From positions 1 through 64,000 of the forward strand of contig DHHM01000006.1 in NCBI GenBank assembly GCA_002403305.1: a stretch of 64,000 nucleotides of DNA, in the 5' to 3' direction. The DNA is from Bacteroidales bacterium UBA4772 (lineage in GTDB: Bacteria; Bacteroidota; Bacteroidia; Bacteroidales; VadinHA17). The position numbers and the translations under genes are program-made. Below the pieces are notes generated by a model that searched no databases, was not told the DNA's origin, and saw nothing but the letters and a program-made list of their open reading frames with translations. Below are positions 16,597 to 25,182 of this stretch, in pieces; position 1 is the first letter of the stretch, and the number at the start of each line of letters is the position of its first letter.

Positions 16597-17465
16597 GACC
16601 GGGTCGCCATATGGAGAAGTCGACCGAGATCCTTCTCTGGGTCTACGGGGTGGGACTGGCCGGAATGCTGCTGCCCTTCTCGCGTGAGCTCTTTATTACC
16701 ATCACTCCTCTCAACCTTCTTTTTGCCGCCCTGTTTCTCTTTTACGGGAGATGGCCCTCGCCCAGGGTGCTCATCACAGGACTGGCTGTTTTCGCTGCCT
16801 CCTTTCTGGTTGAAGCCGTTGGGGTAAATACCGGGAAAATTTTCGGATCATACAGCTATGGCAGTGCGCTGGGACCCAAGCTGTGGAATACTCCTGTCAT
16901 CATAGGTCTCAACTGGTTTGTGCTGATCTATTGTACCAATGTGATCAGCAGGCAGTTGTGGGATCTGATGCCGGATAAATTGATCCATGGCCGAAAAGCA
17001 GCAGTGCAGCGGGGTTCTGCCGTGCGCCGTGATGATGCACTGCAGCCGGGTTCTGCCGCCAGCCGGGAGGATCTCCTGCCGCCGGGCTCTGCCACGAGCC
17101 ACGATGATTCGCCGCTGCCTCGTACTGCCGCCAGCCGGGATGATGCACAGCAGGCAGTATCTGAAGCAAGCCCCCATTTTGCATGGAAGTCGGCATTTAT
17201 CATCATCACCGGGTCGTTGCTGATGGTGCTTTACGACCTCTTCCTGGAGCCGGCAGCCATACGTCTTGACATGTGGTCATGGGAGGGAGGGATCATACCT
17301 CTGCGCAACTATGCGGGCTGGTTTCTCTTCTCAGCACTTTTTCATTCGGTTGTCAGGCTGGCCGGGGAGGAGAGGATCAACAGCAGAGCACTTCCGCTGT
17401 TTGCAGTGCAGATGGCTTTCTTTGCAGTGACAGATATCTTCTACCTGCTTTCGGAGTGGTTCTGA
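16593..17465 (+). CDS. CruF-like carotenoid hydratase (DUF422) with a repeat insert
   Basis: A 290-residue multi-pass membrane protein of the DUF422 family, which includes the CruF 1',2'-hydratase of acyclic carotenoid ends. Family blocks seen: VEAVGVNTGKIFGSYSYG, LGPKLWNTPVIIGLNW and a late YDLFLEPAAIRLDMWSW segment. Between the third and next membrane helices there is a hydrophilic stretch of about 60 residues made of five 12-residue repeats that the family does not normally contain. The ATG overlaps the upstream stop (ATGA), and the 3' end overlaps the convergent regulator gene by 25 bases. It probably hydrates the acyclic end that is later glycosylated. Confidence 0.85.
   Translation: MRPGRHMEKSTEILLWVYGVGLAGMLLPFSRELFITITPLNLLFAALFLFYGRWPSPRVLITGLAVFAASFLVEAVGVNTGKIFGSYSYGSALGPKLWNTPVIIGLNWFVLIYCTNVISRQLWDLMPDKLIHGRKAAVQRGSAVRRDDALQPGSAASREDLLPPGSATSHDDSPLPRTAASRDDAQQAVSEASPHFAWKSAFIIITGSLLMVLYDLFLEPAAIRLDMWSWEGGIIPLRNYAGWFLFSALFHSVVRLAGEERINSRALPLFAVQMAFFAVTDIFYLLSEWF
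16989..17168 (+). repeat. Five 36-base tandem repeats inside the CruF-like gene
   Basis: Units begin at 16989, 17025, 17061, 17097 and 17133, with exactly 36-base spacing. The consensus peptide is roughly S-R-D-D-x-L-x-P-G-S-A-A, and the best conserved words are CCAGCCGGGA and GGTTCTGCC. The units are diverged, so the expansion is not recent, but the period is a multiple of three and the frame is kept. The insert lies in a loop between membrane helices. Confidence 0.9.
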
Positions 17466-18175
17466 TTGTTGGCAAGAATCCTGACGAAGTGGTTCTCGAG
17501 ATGCAGGCGCATTCCCTCACGGAACTTGTCGGGGGTTCCCTGCTTCAGGAGTGCGACGAGTTCCTTGTGTGAGGTATATTTTTTTCTTTTGCCCTTAACG
17601 TTCAGCAGACCGATATTGTACACATGCTGGAAGGCAGGCAGCAGCAGGTTCTGAAAATCTTCGAGGGTGTCGTTGCCGGTCATACGGTAAAGCTTACCGT
17701 GAAACCGGATCTCATGATCGACGTCAAAGAGTATATCATCGGAGTGGTCGGGTTCTTTCTCCACAATCTCTTCCAGCTCCCTGATATCGCTGTCTGTCTT
17801 CCTGGCGAAGATAAAGTCGGCCATTCCCACCTCCAGTGCGAGCCGCATCTCAAAGACATCCATCAGGGTCTTGTTGTCGAGGATTCGCGGAATTAGTGAT
17901 TTGCCTAAAACGGCGGAGAGATCCGGACTCTTGATGATGGTTCCCTTGTGCTTCCTGGATTCAATCAGCCCCATAGTCTTGAGCCTGTTTAACGACTCTC
18001 TTATTACCGTCCGGCTGACACCCATTATTGATGCCAGCTCGGTCTCCTTGGGTATTGAATCACCCGGCTTCAGCTCCTTGTAAAGAAAGACCTCTATAAG
18101 GCGTATCTCCACCTTGTCTACCAGACTGCTGGTGTCTATTGCCTTCAACTCAAGTCTTAAATCCTGATTATCCAT
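17441..18175 (-). CDS. FadR/GntR-family regulator, likely of the sialic acid locus
   Basis: A 244-residue repressor-type protein: an N-terminal GntR winged helix-turn-helix (about residues 20-85, with PKETELASIMGVSRTVIRESL and GTIIKS), then an all-helical FCD ligand domain (about 95-235) with metal or ligand residues in EMRLALE, D...HEIRFH and H...LV. FCD regulators bind small carboxylates or sugar acids. It is divergent from the susC-susD-sialidase-nan genes and faces a palindrome at 18270-18284, so it probably senses Neu5Ac or ManNAc and represses that set, as NanR does in enterics. The ligand is inferred from neighbourhood only. Its 3' end overlaps the CruF-like gene in a convergent arrangement. 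Confidence 0.88.
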   Translation of the reverse strand: MDNQDLRLELKAIDTSSLVDKVEIRLIEVFLYKELKPGDSIPKETELASIMGVSRTVIRESLNRLKTMGLIESRKHKGTIIKSPDLSAVLGKSLIPRILDNKTLMDVFEMRLALEVGMADFIFARKTDSDIRELEEIVEKEPDHSDDILFDVDHEIRFHGKLYRMTGNDTLEDFQNLLLPAFQHVYNIGLLNVKGKRKKYTSHKELVALLKQGTPDKFREGMRLHLENHFVRILANNQNHSESR

Positions 18176-18269
18176 TATTTATCGCCACCAAAAAAAAGTT
18201 ATACAAAAAAAGCAAAAAAATCAGATTTTTCTTGCATGTAAAAATAAATAATTATTCTTTTGCATTGCA

Positions 18270-18284
18270 TTATGTCATACATAA
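18270..18284. promoter_or_regulatory. Candidate FadR-family operator
   Basis: TTATGTCATACATAA is a perfect palindrome with 6-base arms and a 3-base centre. It contains GT-N3-AC, the core of FadR-subfamily sites. It lies in the divergent spacer, 95 bases from the regulator start and 46 bases before susC, so it could control both. Confidence 0.55.
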
Positions 18285-18329
18285 ATATATAATACATTTA
18301 ATAATAACCTTAAAATCAATCCCAACCCA

Positions 18330-21181
18330 ATGAAAAAAGAAGTTACTTTTTGGCCGAGGATATTGATGCTGCTGTTCACTTTGCTGGTGACCGGCAGTGC
18401 CATTATGGCCCAGAAAACAATCAGGGGCACGGTGACGGATGCCGCGGACGGACTGCCGTTACCTGCTGTAAGCGTTATTGTCAGGGGAACGACAATCGGA
18501 ACCGCCACCCTGGCTGACGGCTCCTTCAGTCTCAGCGTTCCTGAAGGTTCAAACCAGCTTGAGATTTCAATGGTAGGATACGTGAGTCAGACGGTTGCTA
18601 TCGGAAATCAGGATGTCATTGACATTGTCCTGGCGCAGGAGACCACCATCCTTGATGAGATAGTGGTCACGGGTTACAGCACACAGTCGCGTGCCGAGAT
18701 GACCACTTCGATCTCCAAGCTTGACACAAGGGTGCTTGAGAACGCCCCGCGCTCCAACGTAGCCACCGCTCTTCAGGGTACTATTGCAGGACTGAAGGTG
18801 ACGCAGACCAGTGGCCAGCCGGGCACAACCCCGAGCCTGGTGGTTCGTGGTGGCACAAGCTTTGACGGTACCGGCTCGCCTCTCATACTGGTTGACGGAG
18901 TGCCCAGTACGTTTTACGCACTCAACTCCGACGACATTGAATCCACAGAGGTTCTGAAAGATGCAGCCTCAACGGCCATCTACGGTGCCAGGGCTGCCAA
19001 CGGCGTCATTCTTGTCACAACGCGCAAGGGTAAGGCGGGAAAGTCAAACATCACCCTCAGGTCGAAGTTCACCTTCAACCAGCGCCGCGCAGACCCGATG
19101 GAGTACCTGGGTGCTGCCGACTACGTGAAATTTAACAGGCTGGCGGTCAAAGCCGCACAGGATGTGATGGGATATGCATGGCTGAACCAGTTCCTGACGG
19201 GCAACCATGCCGCCGCAACTGGCAACAACACCACAAACTCGATCTATACTACCATGGTGCTCTCGTCTGACAATCAGTACCTTCTCGATTACCCCGGATG
19301 GCAGACCATGGAGGATCCCGTTAATCCCGGAACCACCCTCATATTCATGGAGAACAAGATGAATGAACTGTTCTACCAGAACAGCAGCTCGCAGGACTAT
19401 ACCCTCTCATTTGACGGAGGAAACGACAAAGGTACCTACTACCTCGGCCTCGGTTTCATGGATGACAACGGGCTGGTTCTGAATTCGGCATTCAAGAGGA
19501 TCTCCGGCACCTTCAACGCATCATACAATCTCACTGATGCTCTGAAGGTATCTTCCAACATATTCTATGCACACTCCAACAGGAACCTTCCCTACGACAG
19601 TGACTATAACCTGTTCCAGAGGACGGCCGGACTTGCGCCTACGTCGCGAATCTACAACAACAATCCTGACGGTAGCCTCTCCAATGAATACCAGCCGGGC
19701 ACATACCTTGGGTTTGGTAACCCGCTCTATTATTATGACAAGTTTATACGCTACAACCTTGAGCAACGTCTTTCGGGTTCCGTGCAGCTCGACTATACAT
19801 TTCTGAATGACTTTACATTCACCCTTCGAGGCAGCCACTTCTCGGAAACAACAAGTATGACTTTTTCCCGGGCATCTCCCTCGGTTGGAATGCCCACAAC
19901 GAGGATTTCTTCAAGGACTCCGGCATCAGCGCTTATGTAAACAAACTGAAGCCGAGAGTCAGTTACGGTGTTAACGGTAACATTGACATCCTCAGTAACT
20001 TTGGTGTGTTTGGCAGTTACGGGGCTACCTCGGTTTACAACGGATATTCCGGCTATGTAAACAACGGTCTTCCGCTGCTTGACCTCAAATGGGAGCGTTC
20101 AACCACCCTCAACCTAGGACTTGACATGGGACTTTTCGGAAACAGGGTAACAGTTATTGCCGATTACTTTATAAGGGATGTCAAGGACAAGCTGGCAGGA
20201 CTTACGCTGCCTCTCTGGACAGGCTTCTCGTCGATAACGACCAACAACGGTACTCTTCAGAACAGGGGGCTTGAGTTGCAGGTTAACGGTGATGTTCTGA
20301 AGACATCTGATTTCAACTGGAATCCGGGTCTCACCTTTTACAGGGTTAGGAACTATGCAAAGTCACTTCCTGAAAACGGTGTCGAGAAGAACAGACAGGG
20401 CGGTACCGAGATCTTTGATCCCGAAACCGGAGGAACCATATATGTTGGTGGACTACAGGAGGGGGAAAGAGTCGGTTACGACGTGATCACTGCCTACATT
20501 TTTGAAGGTGTTTATCAAACCCAGGCAGATATTGACGCGCATGCCGGAAGGATAGTCGAGTTTGCACAGGATAAGGATACCCGTTTCCTTGGCGATGCAA
20601 TCTGGAAAGATGTCAACGGTGACAATGTTATCAACTATCTCGACAGGGAGGTGATCGGCAGAAGAACACCGGATTTTGTCGGAGGACTTACCTCTGCAAT
20701 GAGCTGGAAGGGGCTCAGCCTGTTCGTGAAGACCGACTTTACAGTAGGGCACATGATCATTAACGGACGCCGCGTGAAGGGTATAGCCCAGACGCAGGGT
20801 AACCAGAACGGCCCTCTGGAGATCAGGGATACCTGGACGACTGAGAATCCGACATCCAATATTCCTATCTTCACTCTTGTCGACAGGCAGAAGAACCACC
20901 TTGCCGGCGGAGGTGACCAGGGCTCCATGACAAGCAGCAGCTCCAGGATGTGGGAGAAGGGCGACTTCCTTGCACTGCGCGAGGTCACCCTCAGCTATGA
21001 TCTCAAAGGGGCAGATGTCAACAACCTCTTCAAGGACCTCAGGCTCTATGTTACCGGCTCCAACCTGGCCTACTTCAATAAATTCTCAGGAAGCTCACCC
21101 GAAGAGTCAGGAGACGGTATCGACTACGGAAGATTCCCGCTGCCCAGGACCTACACTCTTGGCTTAAGCGTTACTTTCTAA
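18330..21181 (+). pseudogene. SusC/RagA TonB-dependent transporter with internal deletion and frame change
   Basis: Residues 1-27 are a signal peptide, 29-110 a carboxypeptidase-regulatory-like domain, and about 112-235 the plug with GSPLILVDGVP and AASTAIYGARAANGVILVTTRKG. The frame runs to about 19850 (LRGSHFSE) and then ends in unrelated residues at 19940. A second frame, offset by two bases, starts at the same place with NNKYDFFPGISLGWN and continues to the normal C-terminal YTLGLSVTF at 21181. In intact relatives about 100-130 barrel residues separate these two blocks. The simplest reading is a deletion near 19845-19852 that also shifts the frame. As written, no full transporter can be made. 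The intact gene would import sialoglycan fragments. Confidence 0.85.
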
Positions 21182-21200
21182 TATATAAATACTGCAAACA

Positions 21201-21761
21201 ATGAAAAAACTGATAATATTACTTCTGGGCATCGCAATCCTGAACTCATGCGAGCTCGATATGCAGCCTGAAAGCCAGCTTACTTTCAATGGCTTCCGGG
21301 AAAGTGAAGAGGCTGTCAGGGCGGCACACACCGGCATAATGGCCGCCTACAGAGGCTCTGCCTACACCTTCTTCCAGGTGGGTGAACTGCGCTCCGATGT
21401 ATGGGGCGGCAACACGATTGAGTCGCCTTACGGGATAGACCTGATAGAGAACAACATAAGCACCTCTATAGTTCCCTTCTCAAACTGGTCCAACTTCTAC
21501 GGGCTGCTCCATTATGTGAATGACTTCATCAAGAACGCTCCCAACGTCACCTTTAAAAAGGAGTCTGACCTCAATCATCTCATGGGTCAGGTATACGGTA
21601 TCCGTGCACACATTTACCATACCATGGTAAGGGCAGGAGGCACATATGTCTTTGATGAGATTGCCACACTCGATCCTTCAGAAGCATACAAGATCTATTA
21701 CTCCATCTCCCAGAGCATGCTGGCAAATGACTCTGAGCTGGTACAGACGGAGGGTTACTAA
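21201..21761 (+). pseudogene. SusD-like lipoprotein lacking its central part
   Basis: The lipoprotein signal (LLLGIAILNSC) and the N-terminal helical region up to MGQVYGIRAHIYHTMVR, a typical SusD motif, are present. At about residue 144 the protein jumps to a stretch that looks like the extreme C-terminus of SusD (EAYKIYYSISQSMLANDSEL, then a QTEGY ending). The product has 186 residues, while family members have about 500. About 300 residues, including most of the glycan-binding surface, are missing, but the frame is kept. SusD normally sits as a lid on SusC and binds the glycan. The gene follows susC by 19 bases and is followed by a strong hairpin. Confidence 0.8.
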
Positions 21762-21789
21762 TGTTTTTTGACATGGGGGTTTAGGGTGA

Positions 21790-21840
21790 CAGGTATTTAT
21801 CCCGGCCGTAAGTGGCCGGGATAATACCTGTTTTGTATTT
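21790..21840 (+). terminator. Strong hairpin between susD and the sialidase gene
   Basis: CAGGTATTTATCCCGGCC (21790-21807) pairs with GGCCGGGATAATACCTG (21814-21830) over 17 base pairs with one bulged T, and TTTTGTATTTTT follows. It should end or attenuate transcription after susD, so the downstream nan genes may be read through at a lower level or have their own promoter. Confidence 0.85.
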
Positions 21841-21870
21841 TTATTGCATGGTTTTCTAAAAAATGCGCCA

Positions 21871-23061
21871 ATGAGACTTTTGCTGATTTTTGTTGCTGTC
21901 GCGCTGATGGCTTCAAGGTGTGACAGGAACAGTGACACTGATTCCGACTGGAATATCGGGGATCCTGAAATATCCGTCAAAACCGAACCCCTGTTTCCCG
22001 AAAGGGAAGAGAATGATCTTGTAACCATATGGTTCAGTGCTGAAGGGTCTGATGAGCCGCTCTCGCTCGAATCGATCGAGATCAGGTTTACGGACAACAG
22101 TGCCGTTGCATCACTTGCAGCCATCTCAGCCTGGTATACCGGAGTAGTTCCCGGCGTTCCTCAGCGTACGCTGCTGGCAACGTTGCAAGATCCCGGAAAA
22201 AAGAGCACTTTCAAGGGTGACATCGGTCTTGGCTCAGGCAAAAACTATTTTGTACTTTCATTTGATGCCAGGAATGATGCTGATCTTGCCGGCAGCCTCG
22301 GGGTGGAGTCAGTGACGCTCTCCTTCTGCAATAATGCCAGTCGTGAGATCACTCCATCACCGGGCACCCCTGTCATCAGGTTTGGCAAAATACTCAGGGC
22401 CGCAGGTCAGGATGGGGTTGACACCTACCGTATTCCCGGACTCGTCACAACCAATAGCGGAACCCTGATAGCCGTCTATGACAACAGGTACAACAACAGC
22501 AAGGATCTGCAGGAGGATATTGACATAGGTATGAGCCGCAGCACTGACGGAGGAGAGACATGGTACATTGGCATAGGCGCAAAGACAAACACCACGGAGG
22601 CGCAGGTGGCAGAACTCTCTGACGGCAGTCTCATGCTCAACATGCGTGACGACCGTAATCGCACGGACAAGACCGAAACCAACGGCCGGGCTGTGGCAGT
22701 GACCTCTGATATAGGTGCGACCTGGACAGTTCATCCTTCATCAAACTCACTCCTGCCTGAACCGAATTGCATGGCAAGCCTGATAGCCGCCGATGTAAAT
22801 ATTGACGGGAAGATGAAAAGGGTCCTCTTCTTTTCCAATCCTGACAACAAAAGCGAGAGAACGAACATGACCGTCAAGGCAAGCCTTGATGAGGGAGTTA
22901 CATGGCCGGAGGAGCAACAGGTTGAACTGTTTGCACCTGCAGGGTACGGCTATTCATGTCTTACCATGGTAGACGACAGTCATATCGGGATACTCTATGA
23001 AGGAGTTAAAGAGCTCTACTTCCAGAAGATAAAAGTAGATGAACTCCTTGGTAACAATTAG
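21871..23061 (+). CDS. Exo-alpha-sialidase (GH33) lacking part of its propeller
   Basis: Starting at MRLLLIFVAV gives 396 residues with a lipoprotein-like signal (Cys17). An N-terminal beta domain (about 30-160) precedes a GH33 sialidase domain. Catalytic elements are present: Arg187 in YRIP, the acid loop VYDNRY, Glu243 in TNTTEAQV, Arg259 in MLNMRD, Arg330 in SERTNMTV and Tyr361 in YSCLTM. However, the first Asp-box DGGETW (226-231) is followed at once by YIGIGAKTN, which in relatives comes after a later Asp-box, about 120-130 residues on. The frame is kept. The fold is a six-bladed propeller, so loss of roughly two blades probably prevents folding even though all key residues remain. Confidence 0.8.
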   Translation: MRLLLIFVAVALMASRCDRNSDTDSDWNIGDPEISVKTEPLFPEREENDLVTIWFSAEGSDEPLSLESIEIRFTDNSAVASLAAISAWYTGVVPGVPQRTLLATLQDPGKKSTFKGDIGLGSGKNYFVLSFDARNDADLAGSLGVESVTLSFCNNASREITPSPGTPVIRFGKILRAAGQDGVDTYRIPGLVTTNSGTLIAVYDNRYNNSKDLQEDIDIGMSRSTDGGETWYIGIGAKTNTTEAQVAELSDGSLMLNMRDDRNRTDKTETNGRAVAVTSDIGATWTVHPSSNSLLPEPNCMASLIAADVNIDGKMKRVLFFSNPDNKSERTNMTVKASLDEGVTWPEEQQVELFAPAGYGYSCLTMVDDSHIGILYEGVKELYFQKIKVDELLGNN

Positions 23062-23079
23062 CAGTAATACAATCGAATC

Positions 23080-24003
23080 ATGACCATAGATAAATTTGAA
23101 GACCTTATTGCCGCGCCTTTCACACCGATGCATCCGGACGGAGAGATCAACCCGGACCTTATTGAAAAATATCACAGCCTGCTCACAGCTGACGGCGTTG
23201 TGGGTGCCTTCATCAACGGCTCAACCGGCGAGGGTGTGTCGACCACATTTCGTGAGAAGCTGGTGGTAGCGGAAGCCTGGGCCAAAGCTAACTCCGGAGG
23301 AGGGATAAAGGTCATTAACCACCTTGGGGGCACCTCCTACAAAGAGTGTATCGAACTGGCAAAAGAGTCGGAGAAGATGGGACTCCATGCCGTGGCACTT
23401 ACGTCTCCATCATACTTTAAGCCTGCAAACGCAAAGATGCTGGCGGAGTTCTTCATCAGGGTGGCATCGTCGGTTCCTGAAATGCCGGTCTATTATTACC
23501 ACATTCCGGTACTTACAGGGGGTTACTTCAATATGATCGATTTTGTCCGCGAAGTTGCACCCCGGGTGCCGAACTTTGCCGGCATCAAATTTACACATGA
23601 GGACTTCATGGATTTTCTAAGCTGCCTTAATTATGATAGTGGTAAATATGACATGCTCTGGGGCCGTGATGAGAATTTTCTCTCTGCGATGGTACTGGGT
23701 GCACGCGGTGCCGTAGGAAGCACATACAACTATGCTGCCCCACTCTGTCATAAGATGATGGAGGCTTTTGACCGCAACGACCTGGAACAGGCACGTGCGC
23801 TGCAGCAGACATCCATTGATATGATCACTCTCCTGGGAAAGTACGGAGGCATCGCCACCGGGAAAGCCTTCATGAAATTCATCGGCCTCGATTGCGGTGA
23901 GTTTCGCCTGCCGGTGAGGAACATGAGCAGGTCAGACTATGACGGTTTCGTGAATGACGTTAAGAACCTTGAAATGGATGATCTCTTCTCAAAAATGGCC
24001 TGA
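23080..24003 (+). CDS. nanA: N-acetylneuraminate lyase
   Basis: A 307-residue class I aldolase of the DapA/NAL family. Seen: the carboxylate-binding GSTGEG (about 47-52), the catalytic tyrosine in YYYHIPVLTG (about 138-147), and the Schiff-base Lys170 in AGIKFTHED. NAL-type enzymes have this combination and length; dihydrodipicolinate synthases differ around the second and third motifs. It splits Neu5Ac to N-acetylmannosamine and pyruvate in the cytoplasm. It is the first complete gene of the sialic acid locus, 18 bases after the sialidase, and corresponds to NanL of the Bacteroides nanLET pathway. Confidence 0.92.
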   Translation: MTIDKFEDLIAAPFTPMHPDGEINPDLIEKYHSLLTADGVVGAFINGSTGEGVSTTFREKLVVAEAWAKANSGGGIKVINHLGGTSYKECIELAKESEKMGLHAVALTSPSYFKPANAKMLAEFFIRVASSVPEMPVYYYHIPVLTGGYFNMIDFVREVAPRVPNFAGIKFTHEDFMDFLSCLNYDSGKYDMLWGRDENFLSAMVLGARGAVGSTYNYAAPLCHKMMEAFDRNDLEQARALQQTSIDMITLLGKYGGIATGKAFMKFIGLDCGEFRLPVRNMSRSDYDGFVNDVKNLEMDDLFSKMA

Positions 24004-24006
24004 CCT

Positions 24007-25176
24007 GTGGTAAGAAACCTTAGAATATACATTCTGTCAATGCTGGCACTTGCTGTGTCATTAACCTTTAATCACTGTTCGAGAATGAATATTGAGTGGT
24101 CAGAACTGCCCCCGCTGCCGCCGCCGGCTCCGGGTAGCATACAGCCCGGAGTGGCCGGACCCTTTGCCGGGATACACGGTAAAACCCTTATCGTTGCCGG
24201 AGGTGCCAATTTTCAGGACACCATGCCCTGGCACGGTGGGAAAAAATATTATCATAATGATATTTATACCCTTCATCTTCCTGTCAACGGAGGTCCCTGG
24301 AAGAGCTTCCGGGGCGAGATCTCATTGCCTGCACCTGTCGCTTATGGTGCATCCGCATCAACGGAGGCGGGACTCGTCTGTATGGGGGGTGAGACCGAGC
24401 AGGGTCTTACAGATGAGGCTTATATAATATCAGCGGCCGGAGAGAGGCTGATCATCACTCCGCTTCCGCCATTGCCGGTGCCACTCTCAAATGCAGCCTC
24501 AACATCTGTCGGGCCGACAGTCTTTGTTGCCGGAGGCCTGACATCCGACGGTTCATCACAGGCACTCTACTGCCTCAACACCGAAGAAATTGCCGCCGGA
24601 TGGAAGAAACTTGCCGACATGCCCCTTCCACTTATAAACAGCGTAATGGGTGCCTCAGATGGTAAGGAGCAGAAACTCTGGCTAATGGGTGGACGTACCA
24701 GGGGAGAAGATGATGACATATCGGTCATAAGGTCAGAAATAATTAGCTACTCAGTCGATGATGACAGGTGGCAATGGGAGGGAGAACTGAATGACGGGAA
24801 AGATACCCTCAGATTGGCAGCCGGCACTGGCACGGCGCTTAACGGAAGATACATGGTACTCTTCGGCGGCAATGACGGAGAGGTATTCAACAGGGTTGAG
24901 AAGATGCTGTCTGAGATGGGACGGGAAACAGATACTGCAGTGCTGGCAAAGAAAAGAAGGGAATATATCAGCCTTCAGGAGAGCCATCCGGGCTTTTCGC
25001 GGCAGGTGATTTTATATGACATCGAAACAGGTGAAAGCCTCAATGCCGGCGAGATACCCGGCCCGGCACAGGTGACCACCACCGCCGTATCCACCCCATT
25101 CGGGATAATAATTCCCTCAGGGGAGATCAGGCCGGGAGTACGGACTGACATAATCAGGATGGCAACCTTCAGATGA
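24007..25176 (+). CDS. nanM: N-acetylneuraminate mutarotase, kelch propeller
   Basis: A 389-residue lipoprotein or secreted protein starting at GTG three bases after the aldolase stop. A signal segment ends in NHCSRM. The rest shows kelch-type propeller repeats with VAGGANF, CMGGETE, VAGGLTSD, LMGGRTR and LFGGND, plus the conserved ANFQDTMPWHGGKKYYHNDIYTL region (a Trp/His-rich loop shared with NanM and cyclically permuted mutarotases). The family converts the alpha anomer released by sialidases to the beta form in the periplasm, which speeds uptake. It looks complete, unlike the three genes upstream. Confidence 0.88.
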   Translation: MVRNLRIYILSMLALAVSLTFNHCSRMNIEWSELPPLPPPAPGSIQPGVAGPFAGIHGKTLIVAGGANFQDTMPWHGGKKYYHNDIYTLHLPVNGGPWKSFRGEISLPAPVAYGASASTEAGLVCMGGETEQGLTDEAYIISAAGERLIITPLPPLPVPLSNAASTSVGPTVFVAGGLTSDGSSQALYCLNTEEIAAGWKKLADMPLPLINSVMGASDGKEQKLWLMGGRTRGEDDDISVIRSEIISYSVDDDRWQWEGELNDGKDTLRLAAGTGTALNGRYMVLFGGNDGEVFNRVEKMLSEMGRETDTAVLAKKRREYISLQESHPGFSRQVILYDIETGESLNAGEIPGPAQVTTTAVSTPFGIIIPSGEIRPGVRTDIIRMATFR

Positions 25177-25182
25177 TCAACA

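Noticed and set aside
16848..17223. Several frames overlapping the CruF repeats on both strands
   Set aside because: The 36-base period keeps all frames open, so extra frames are expected; only the CruF frame is embedded in a membrane protein with family blocks.
19840..19860. Programmed frameshift in SusC
   Set aside because: No slippery heptamer with a downstream structure is evident, and about 100 residues of the barrel are missing as well, so a simple frameshift would not restore the protein.
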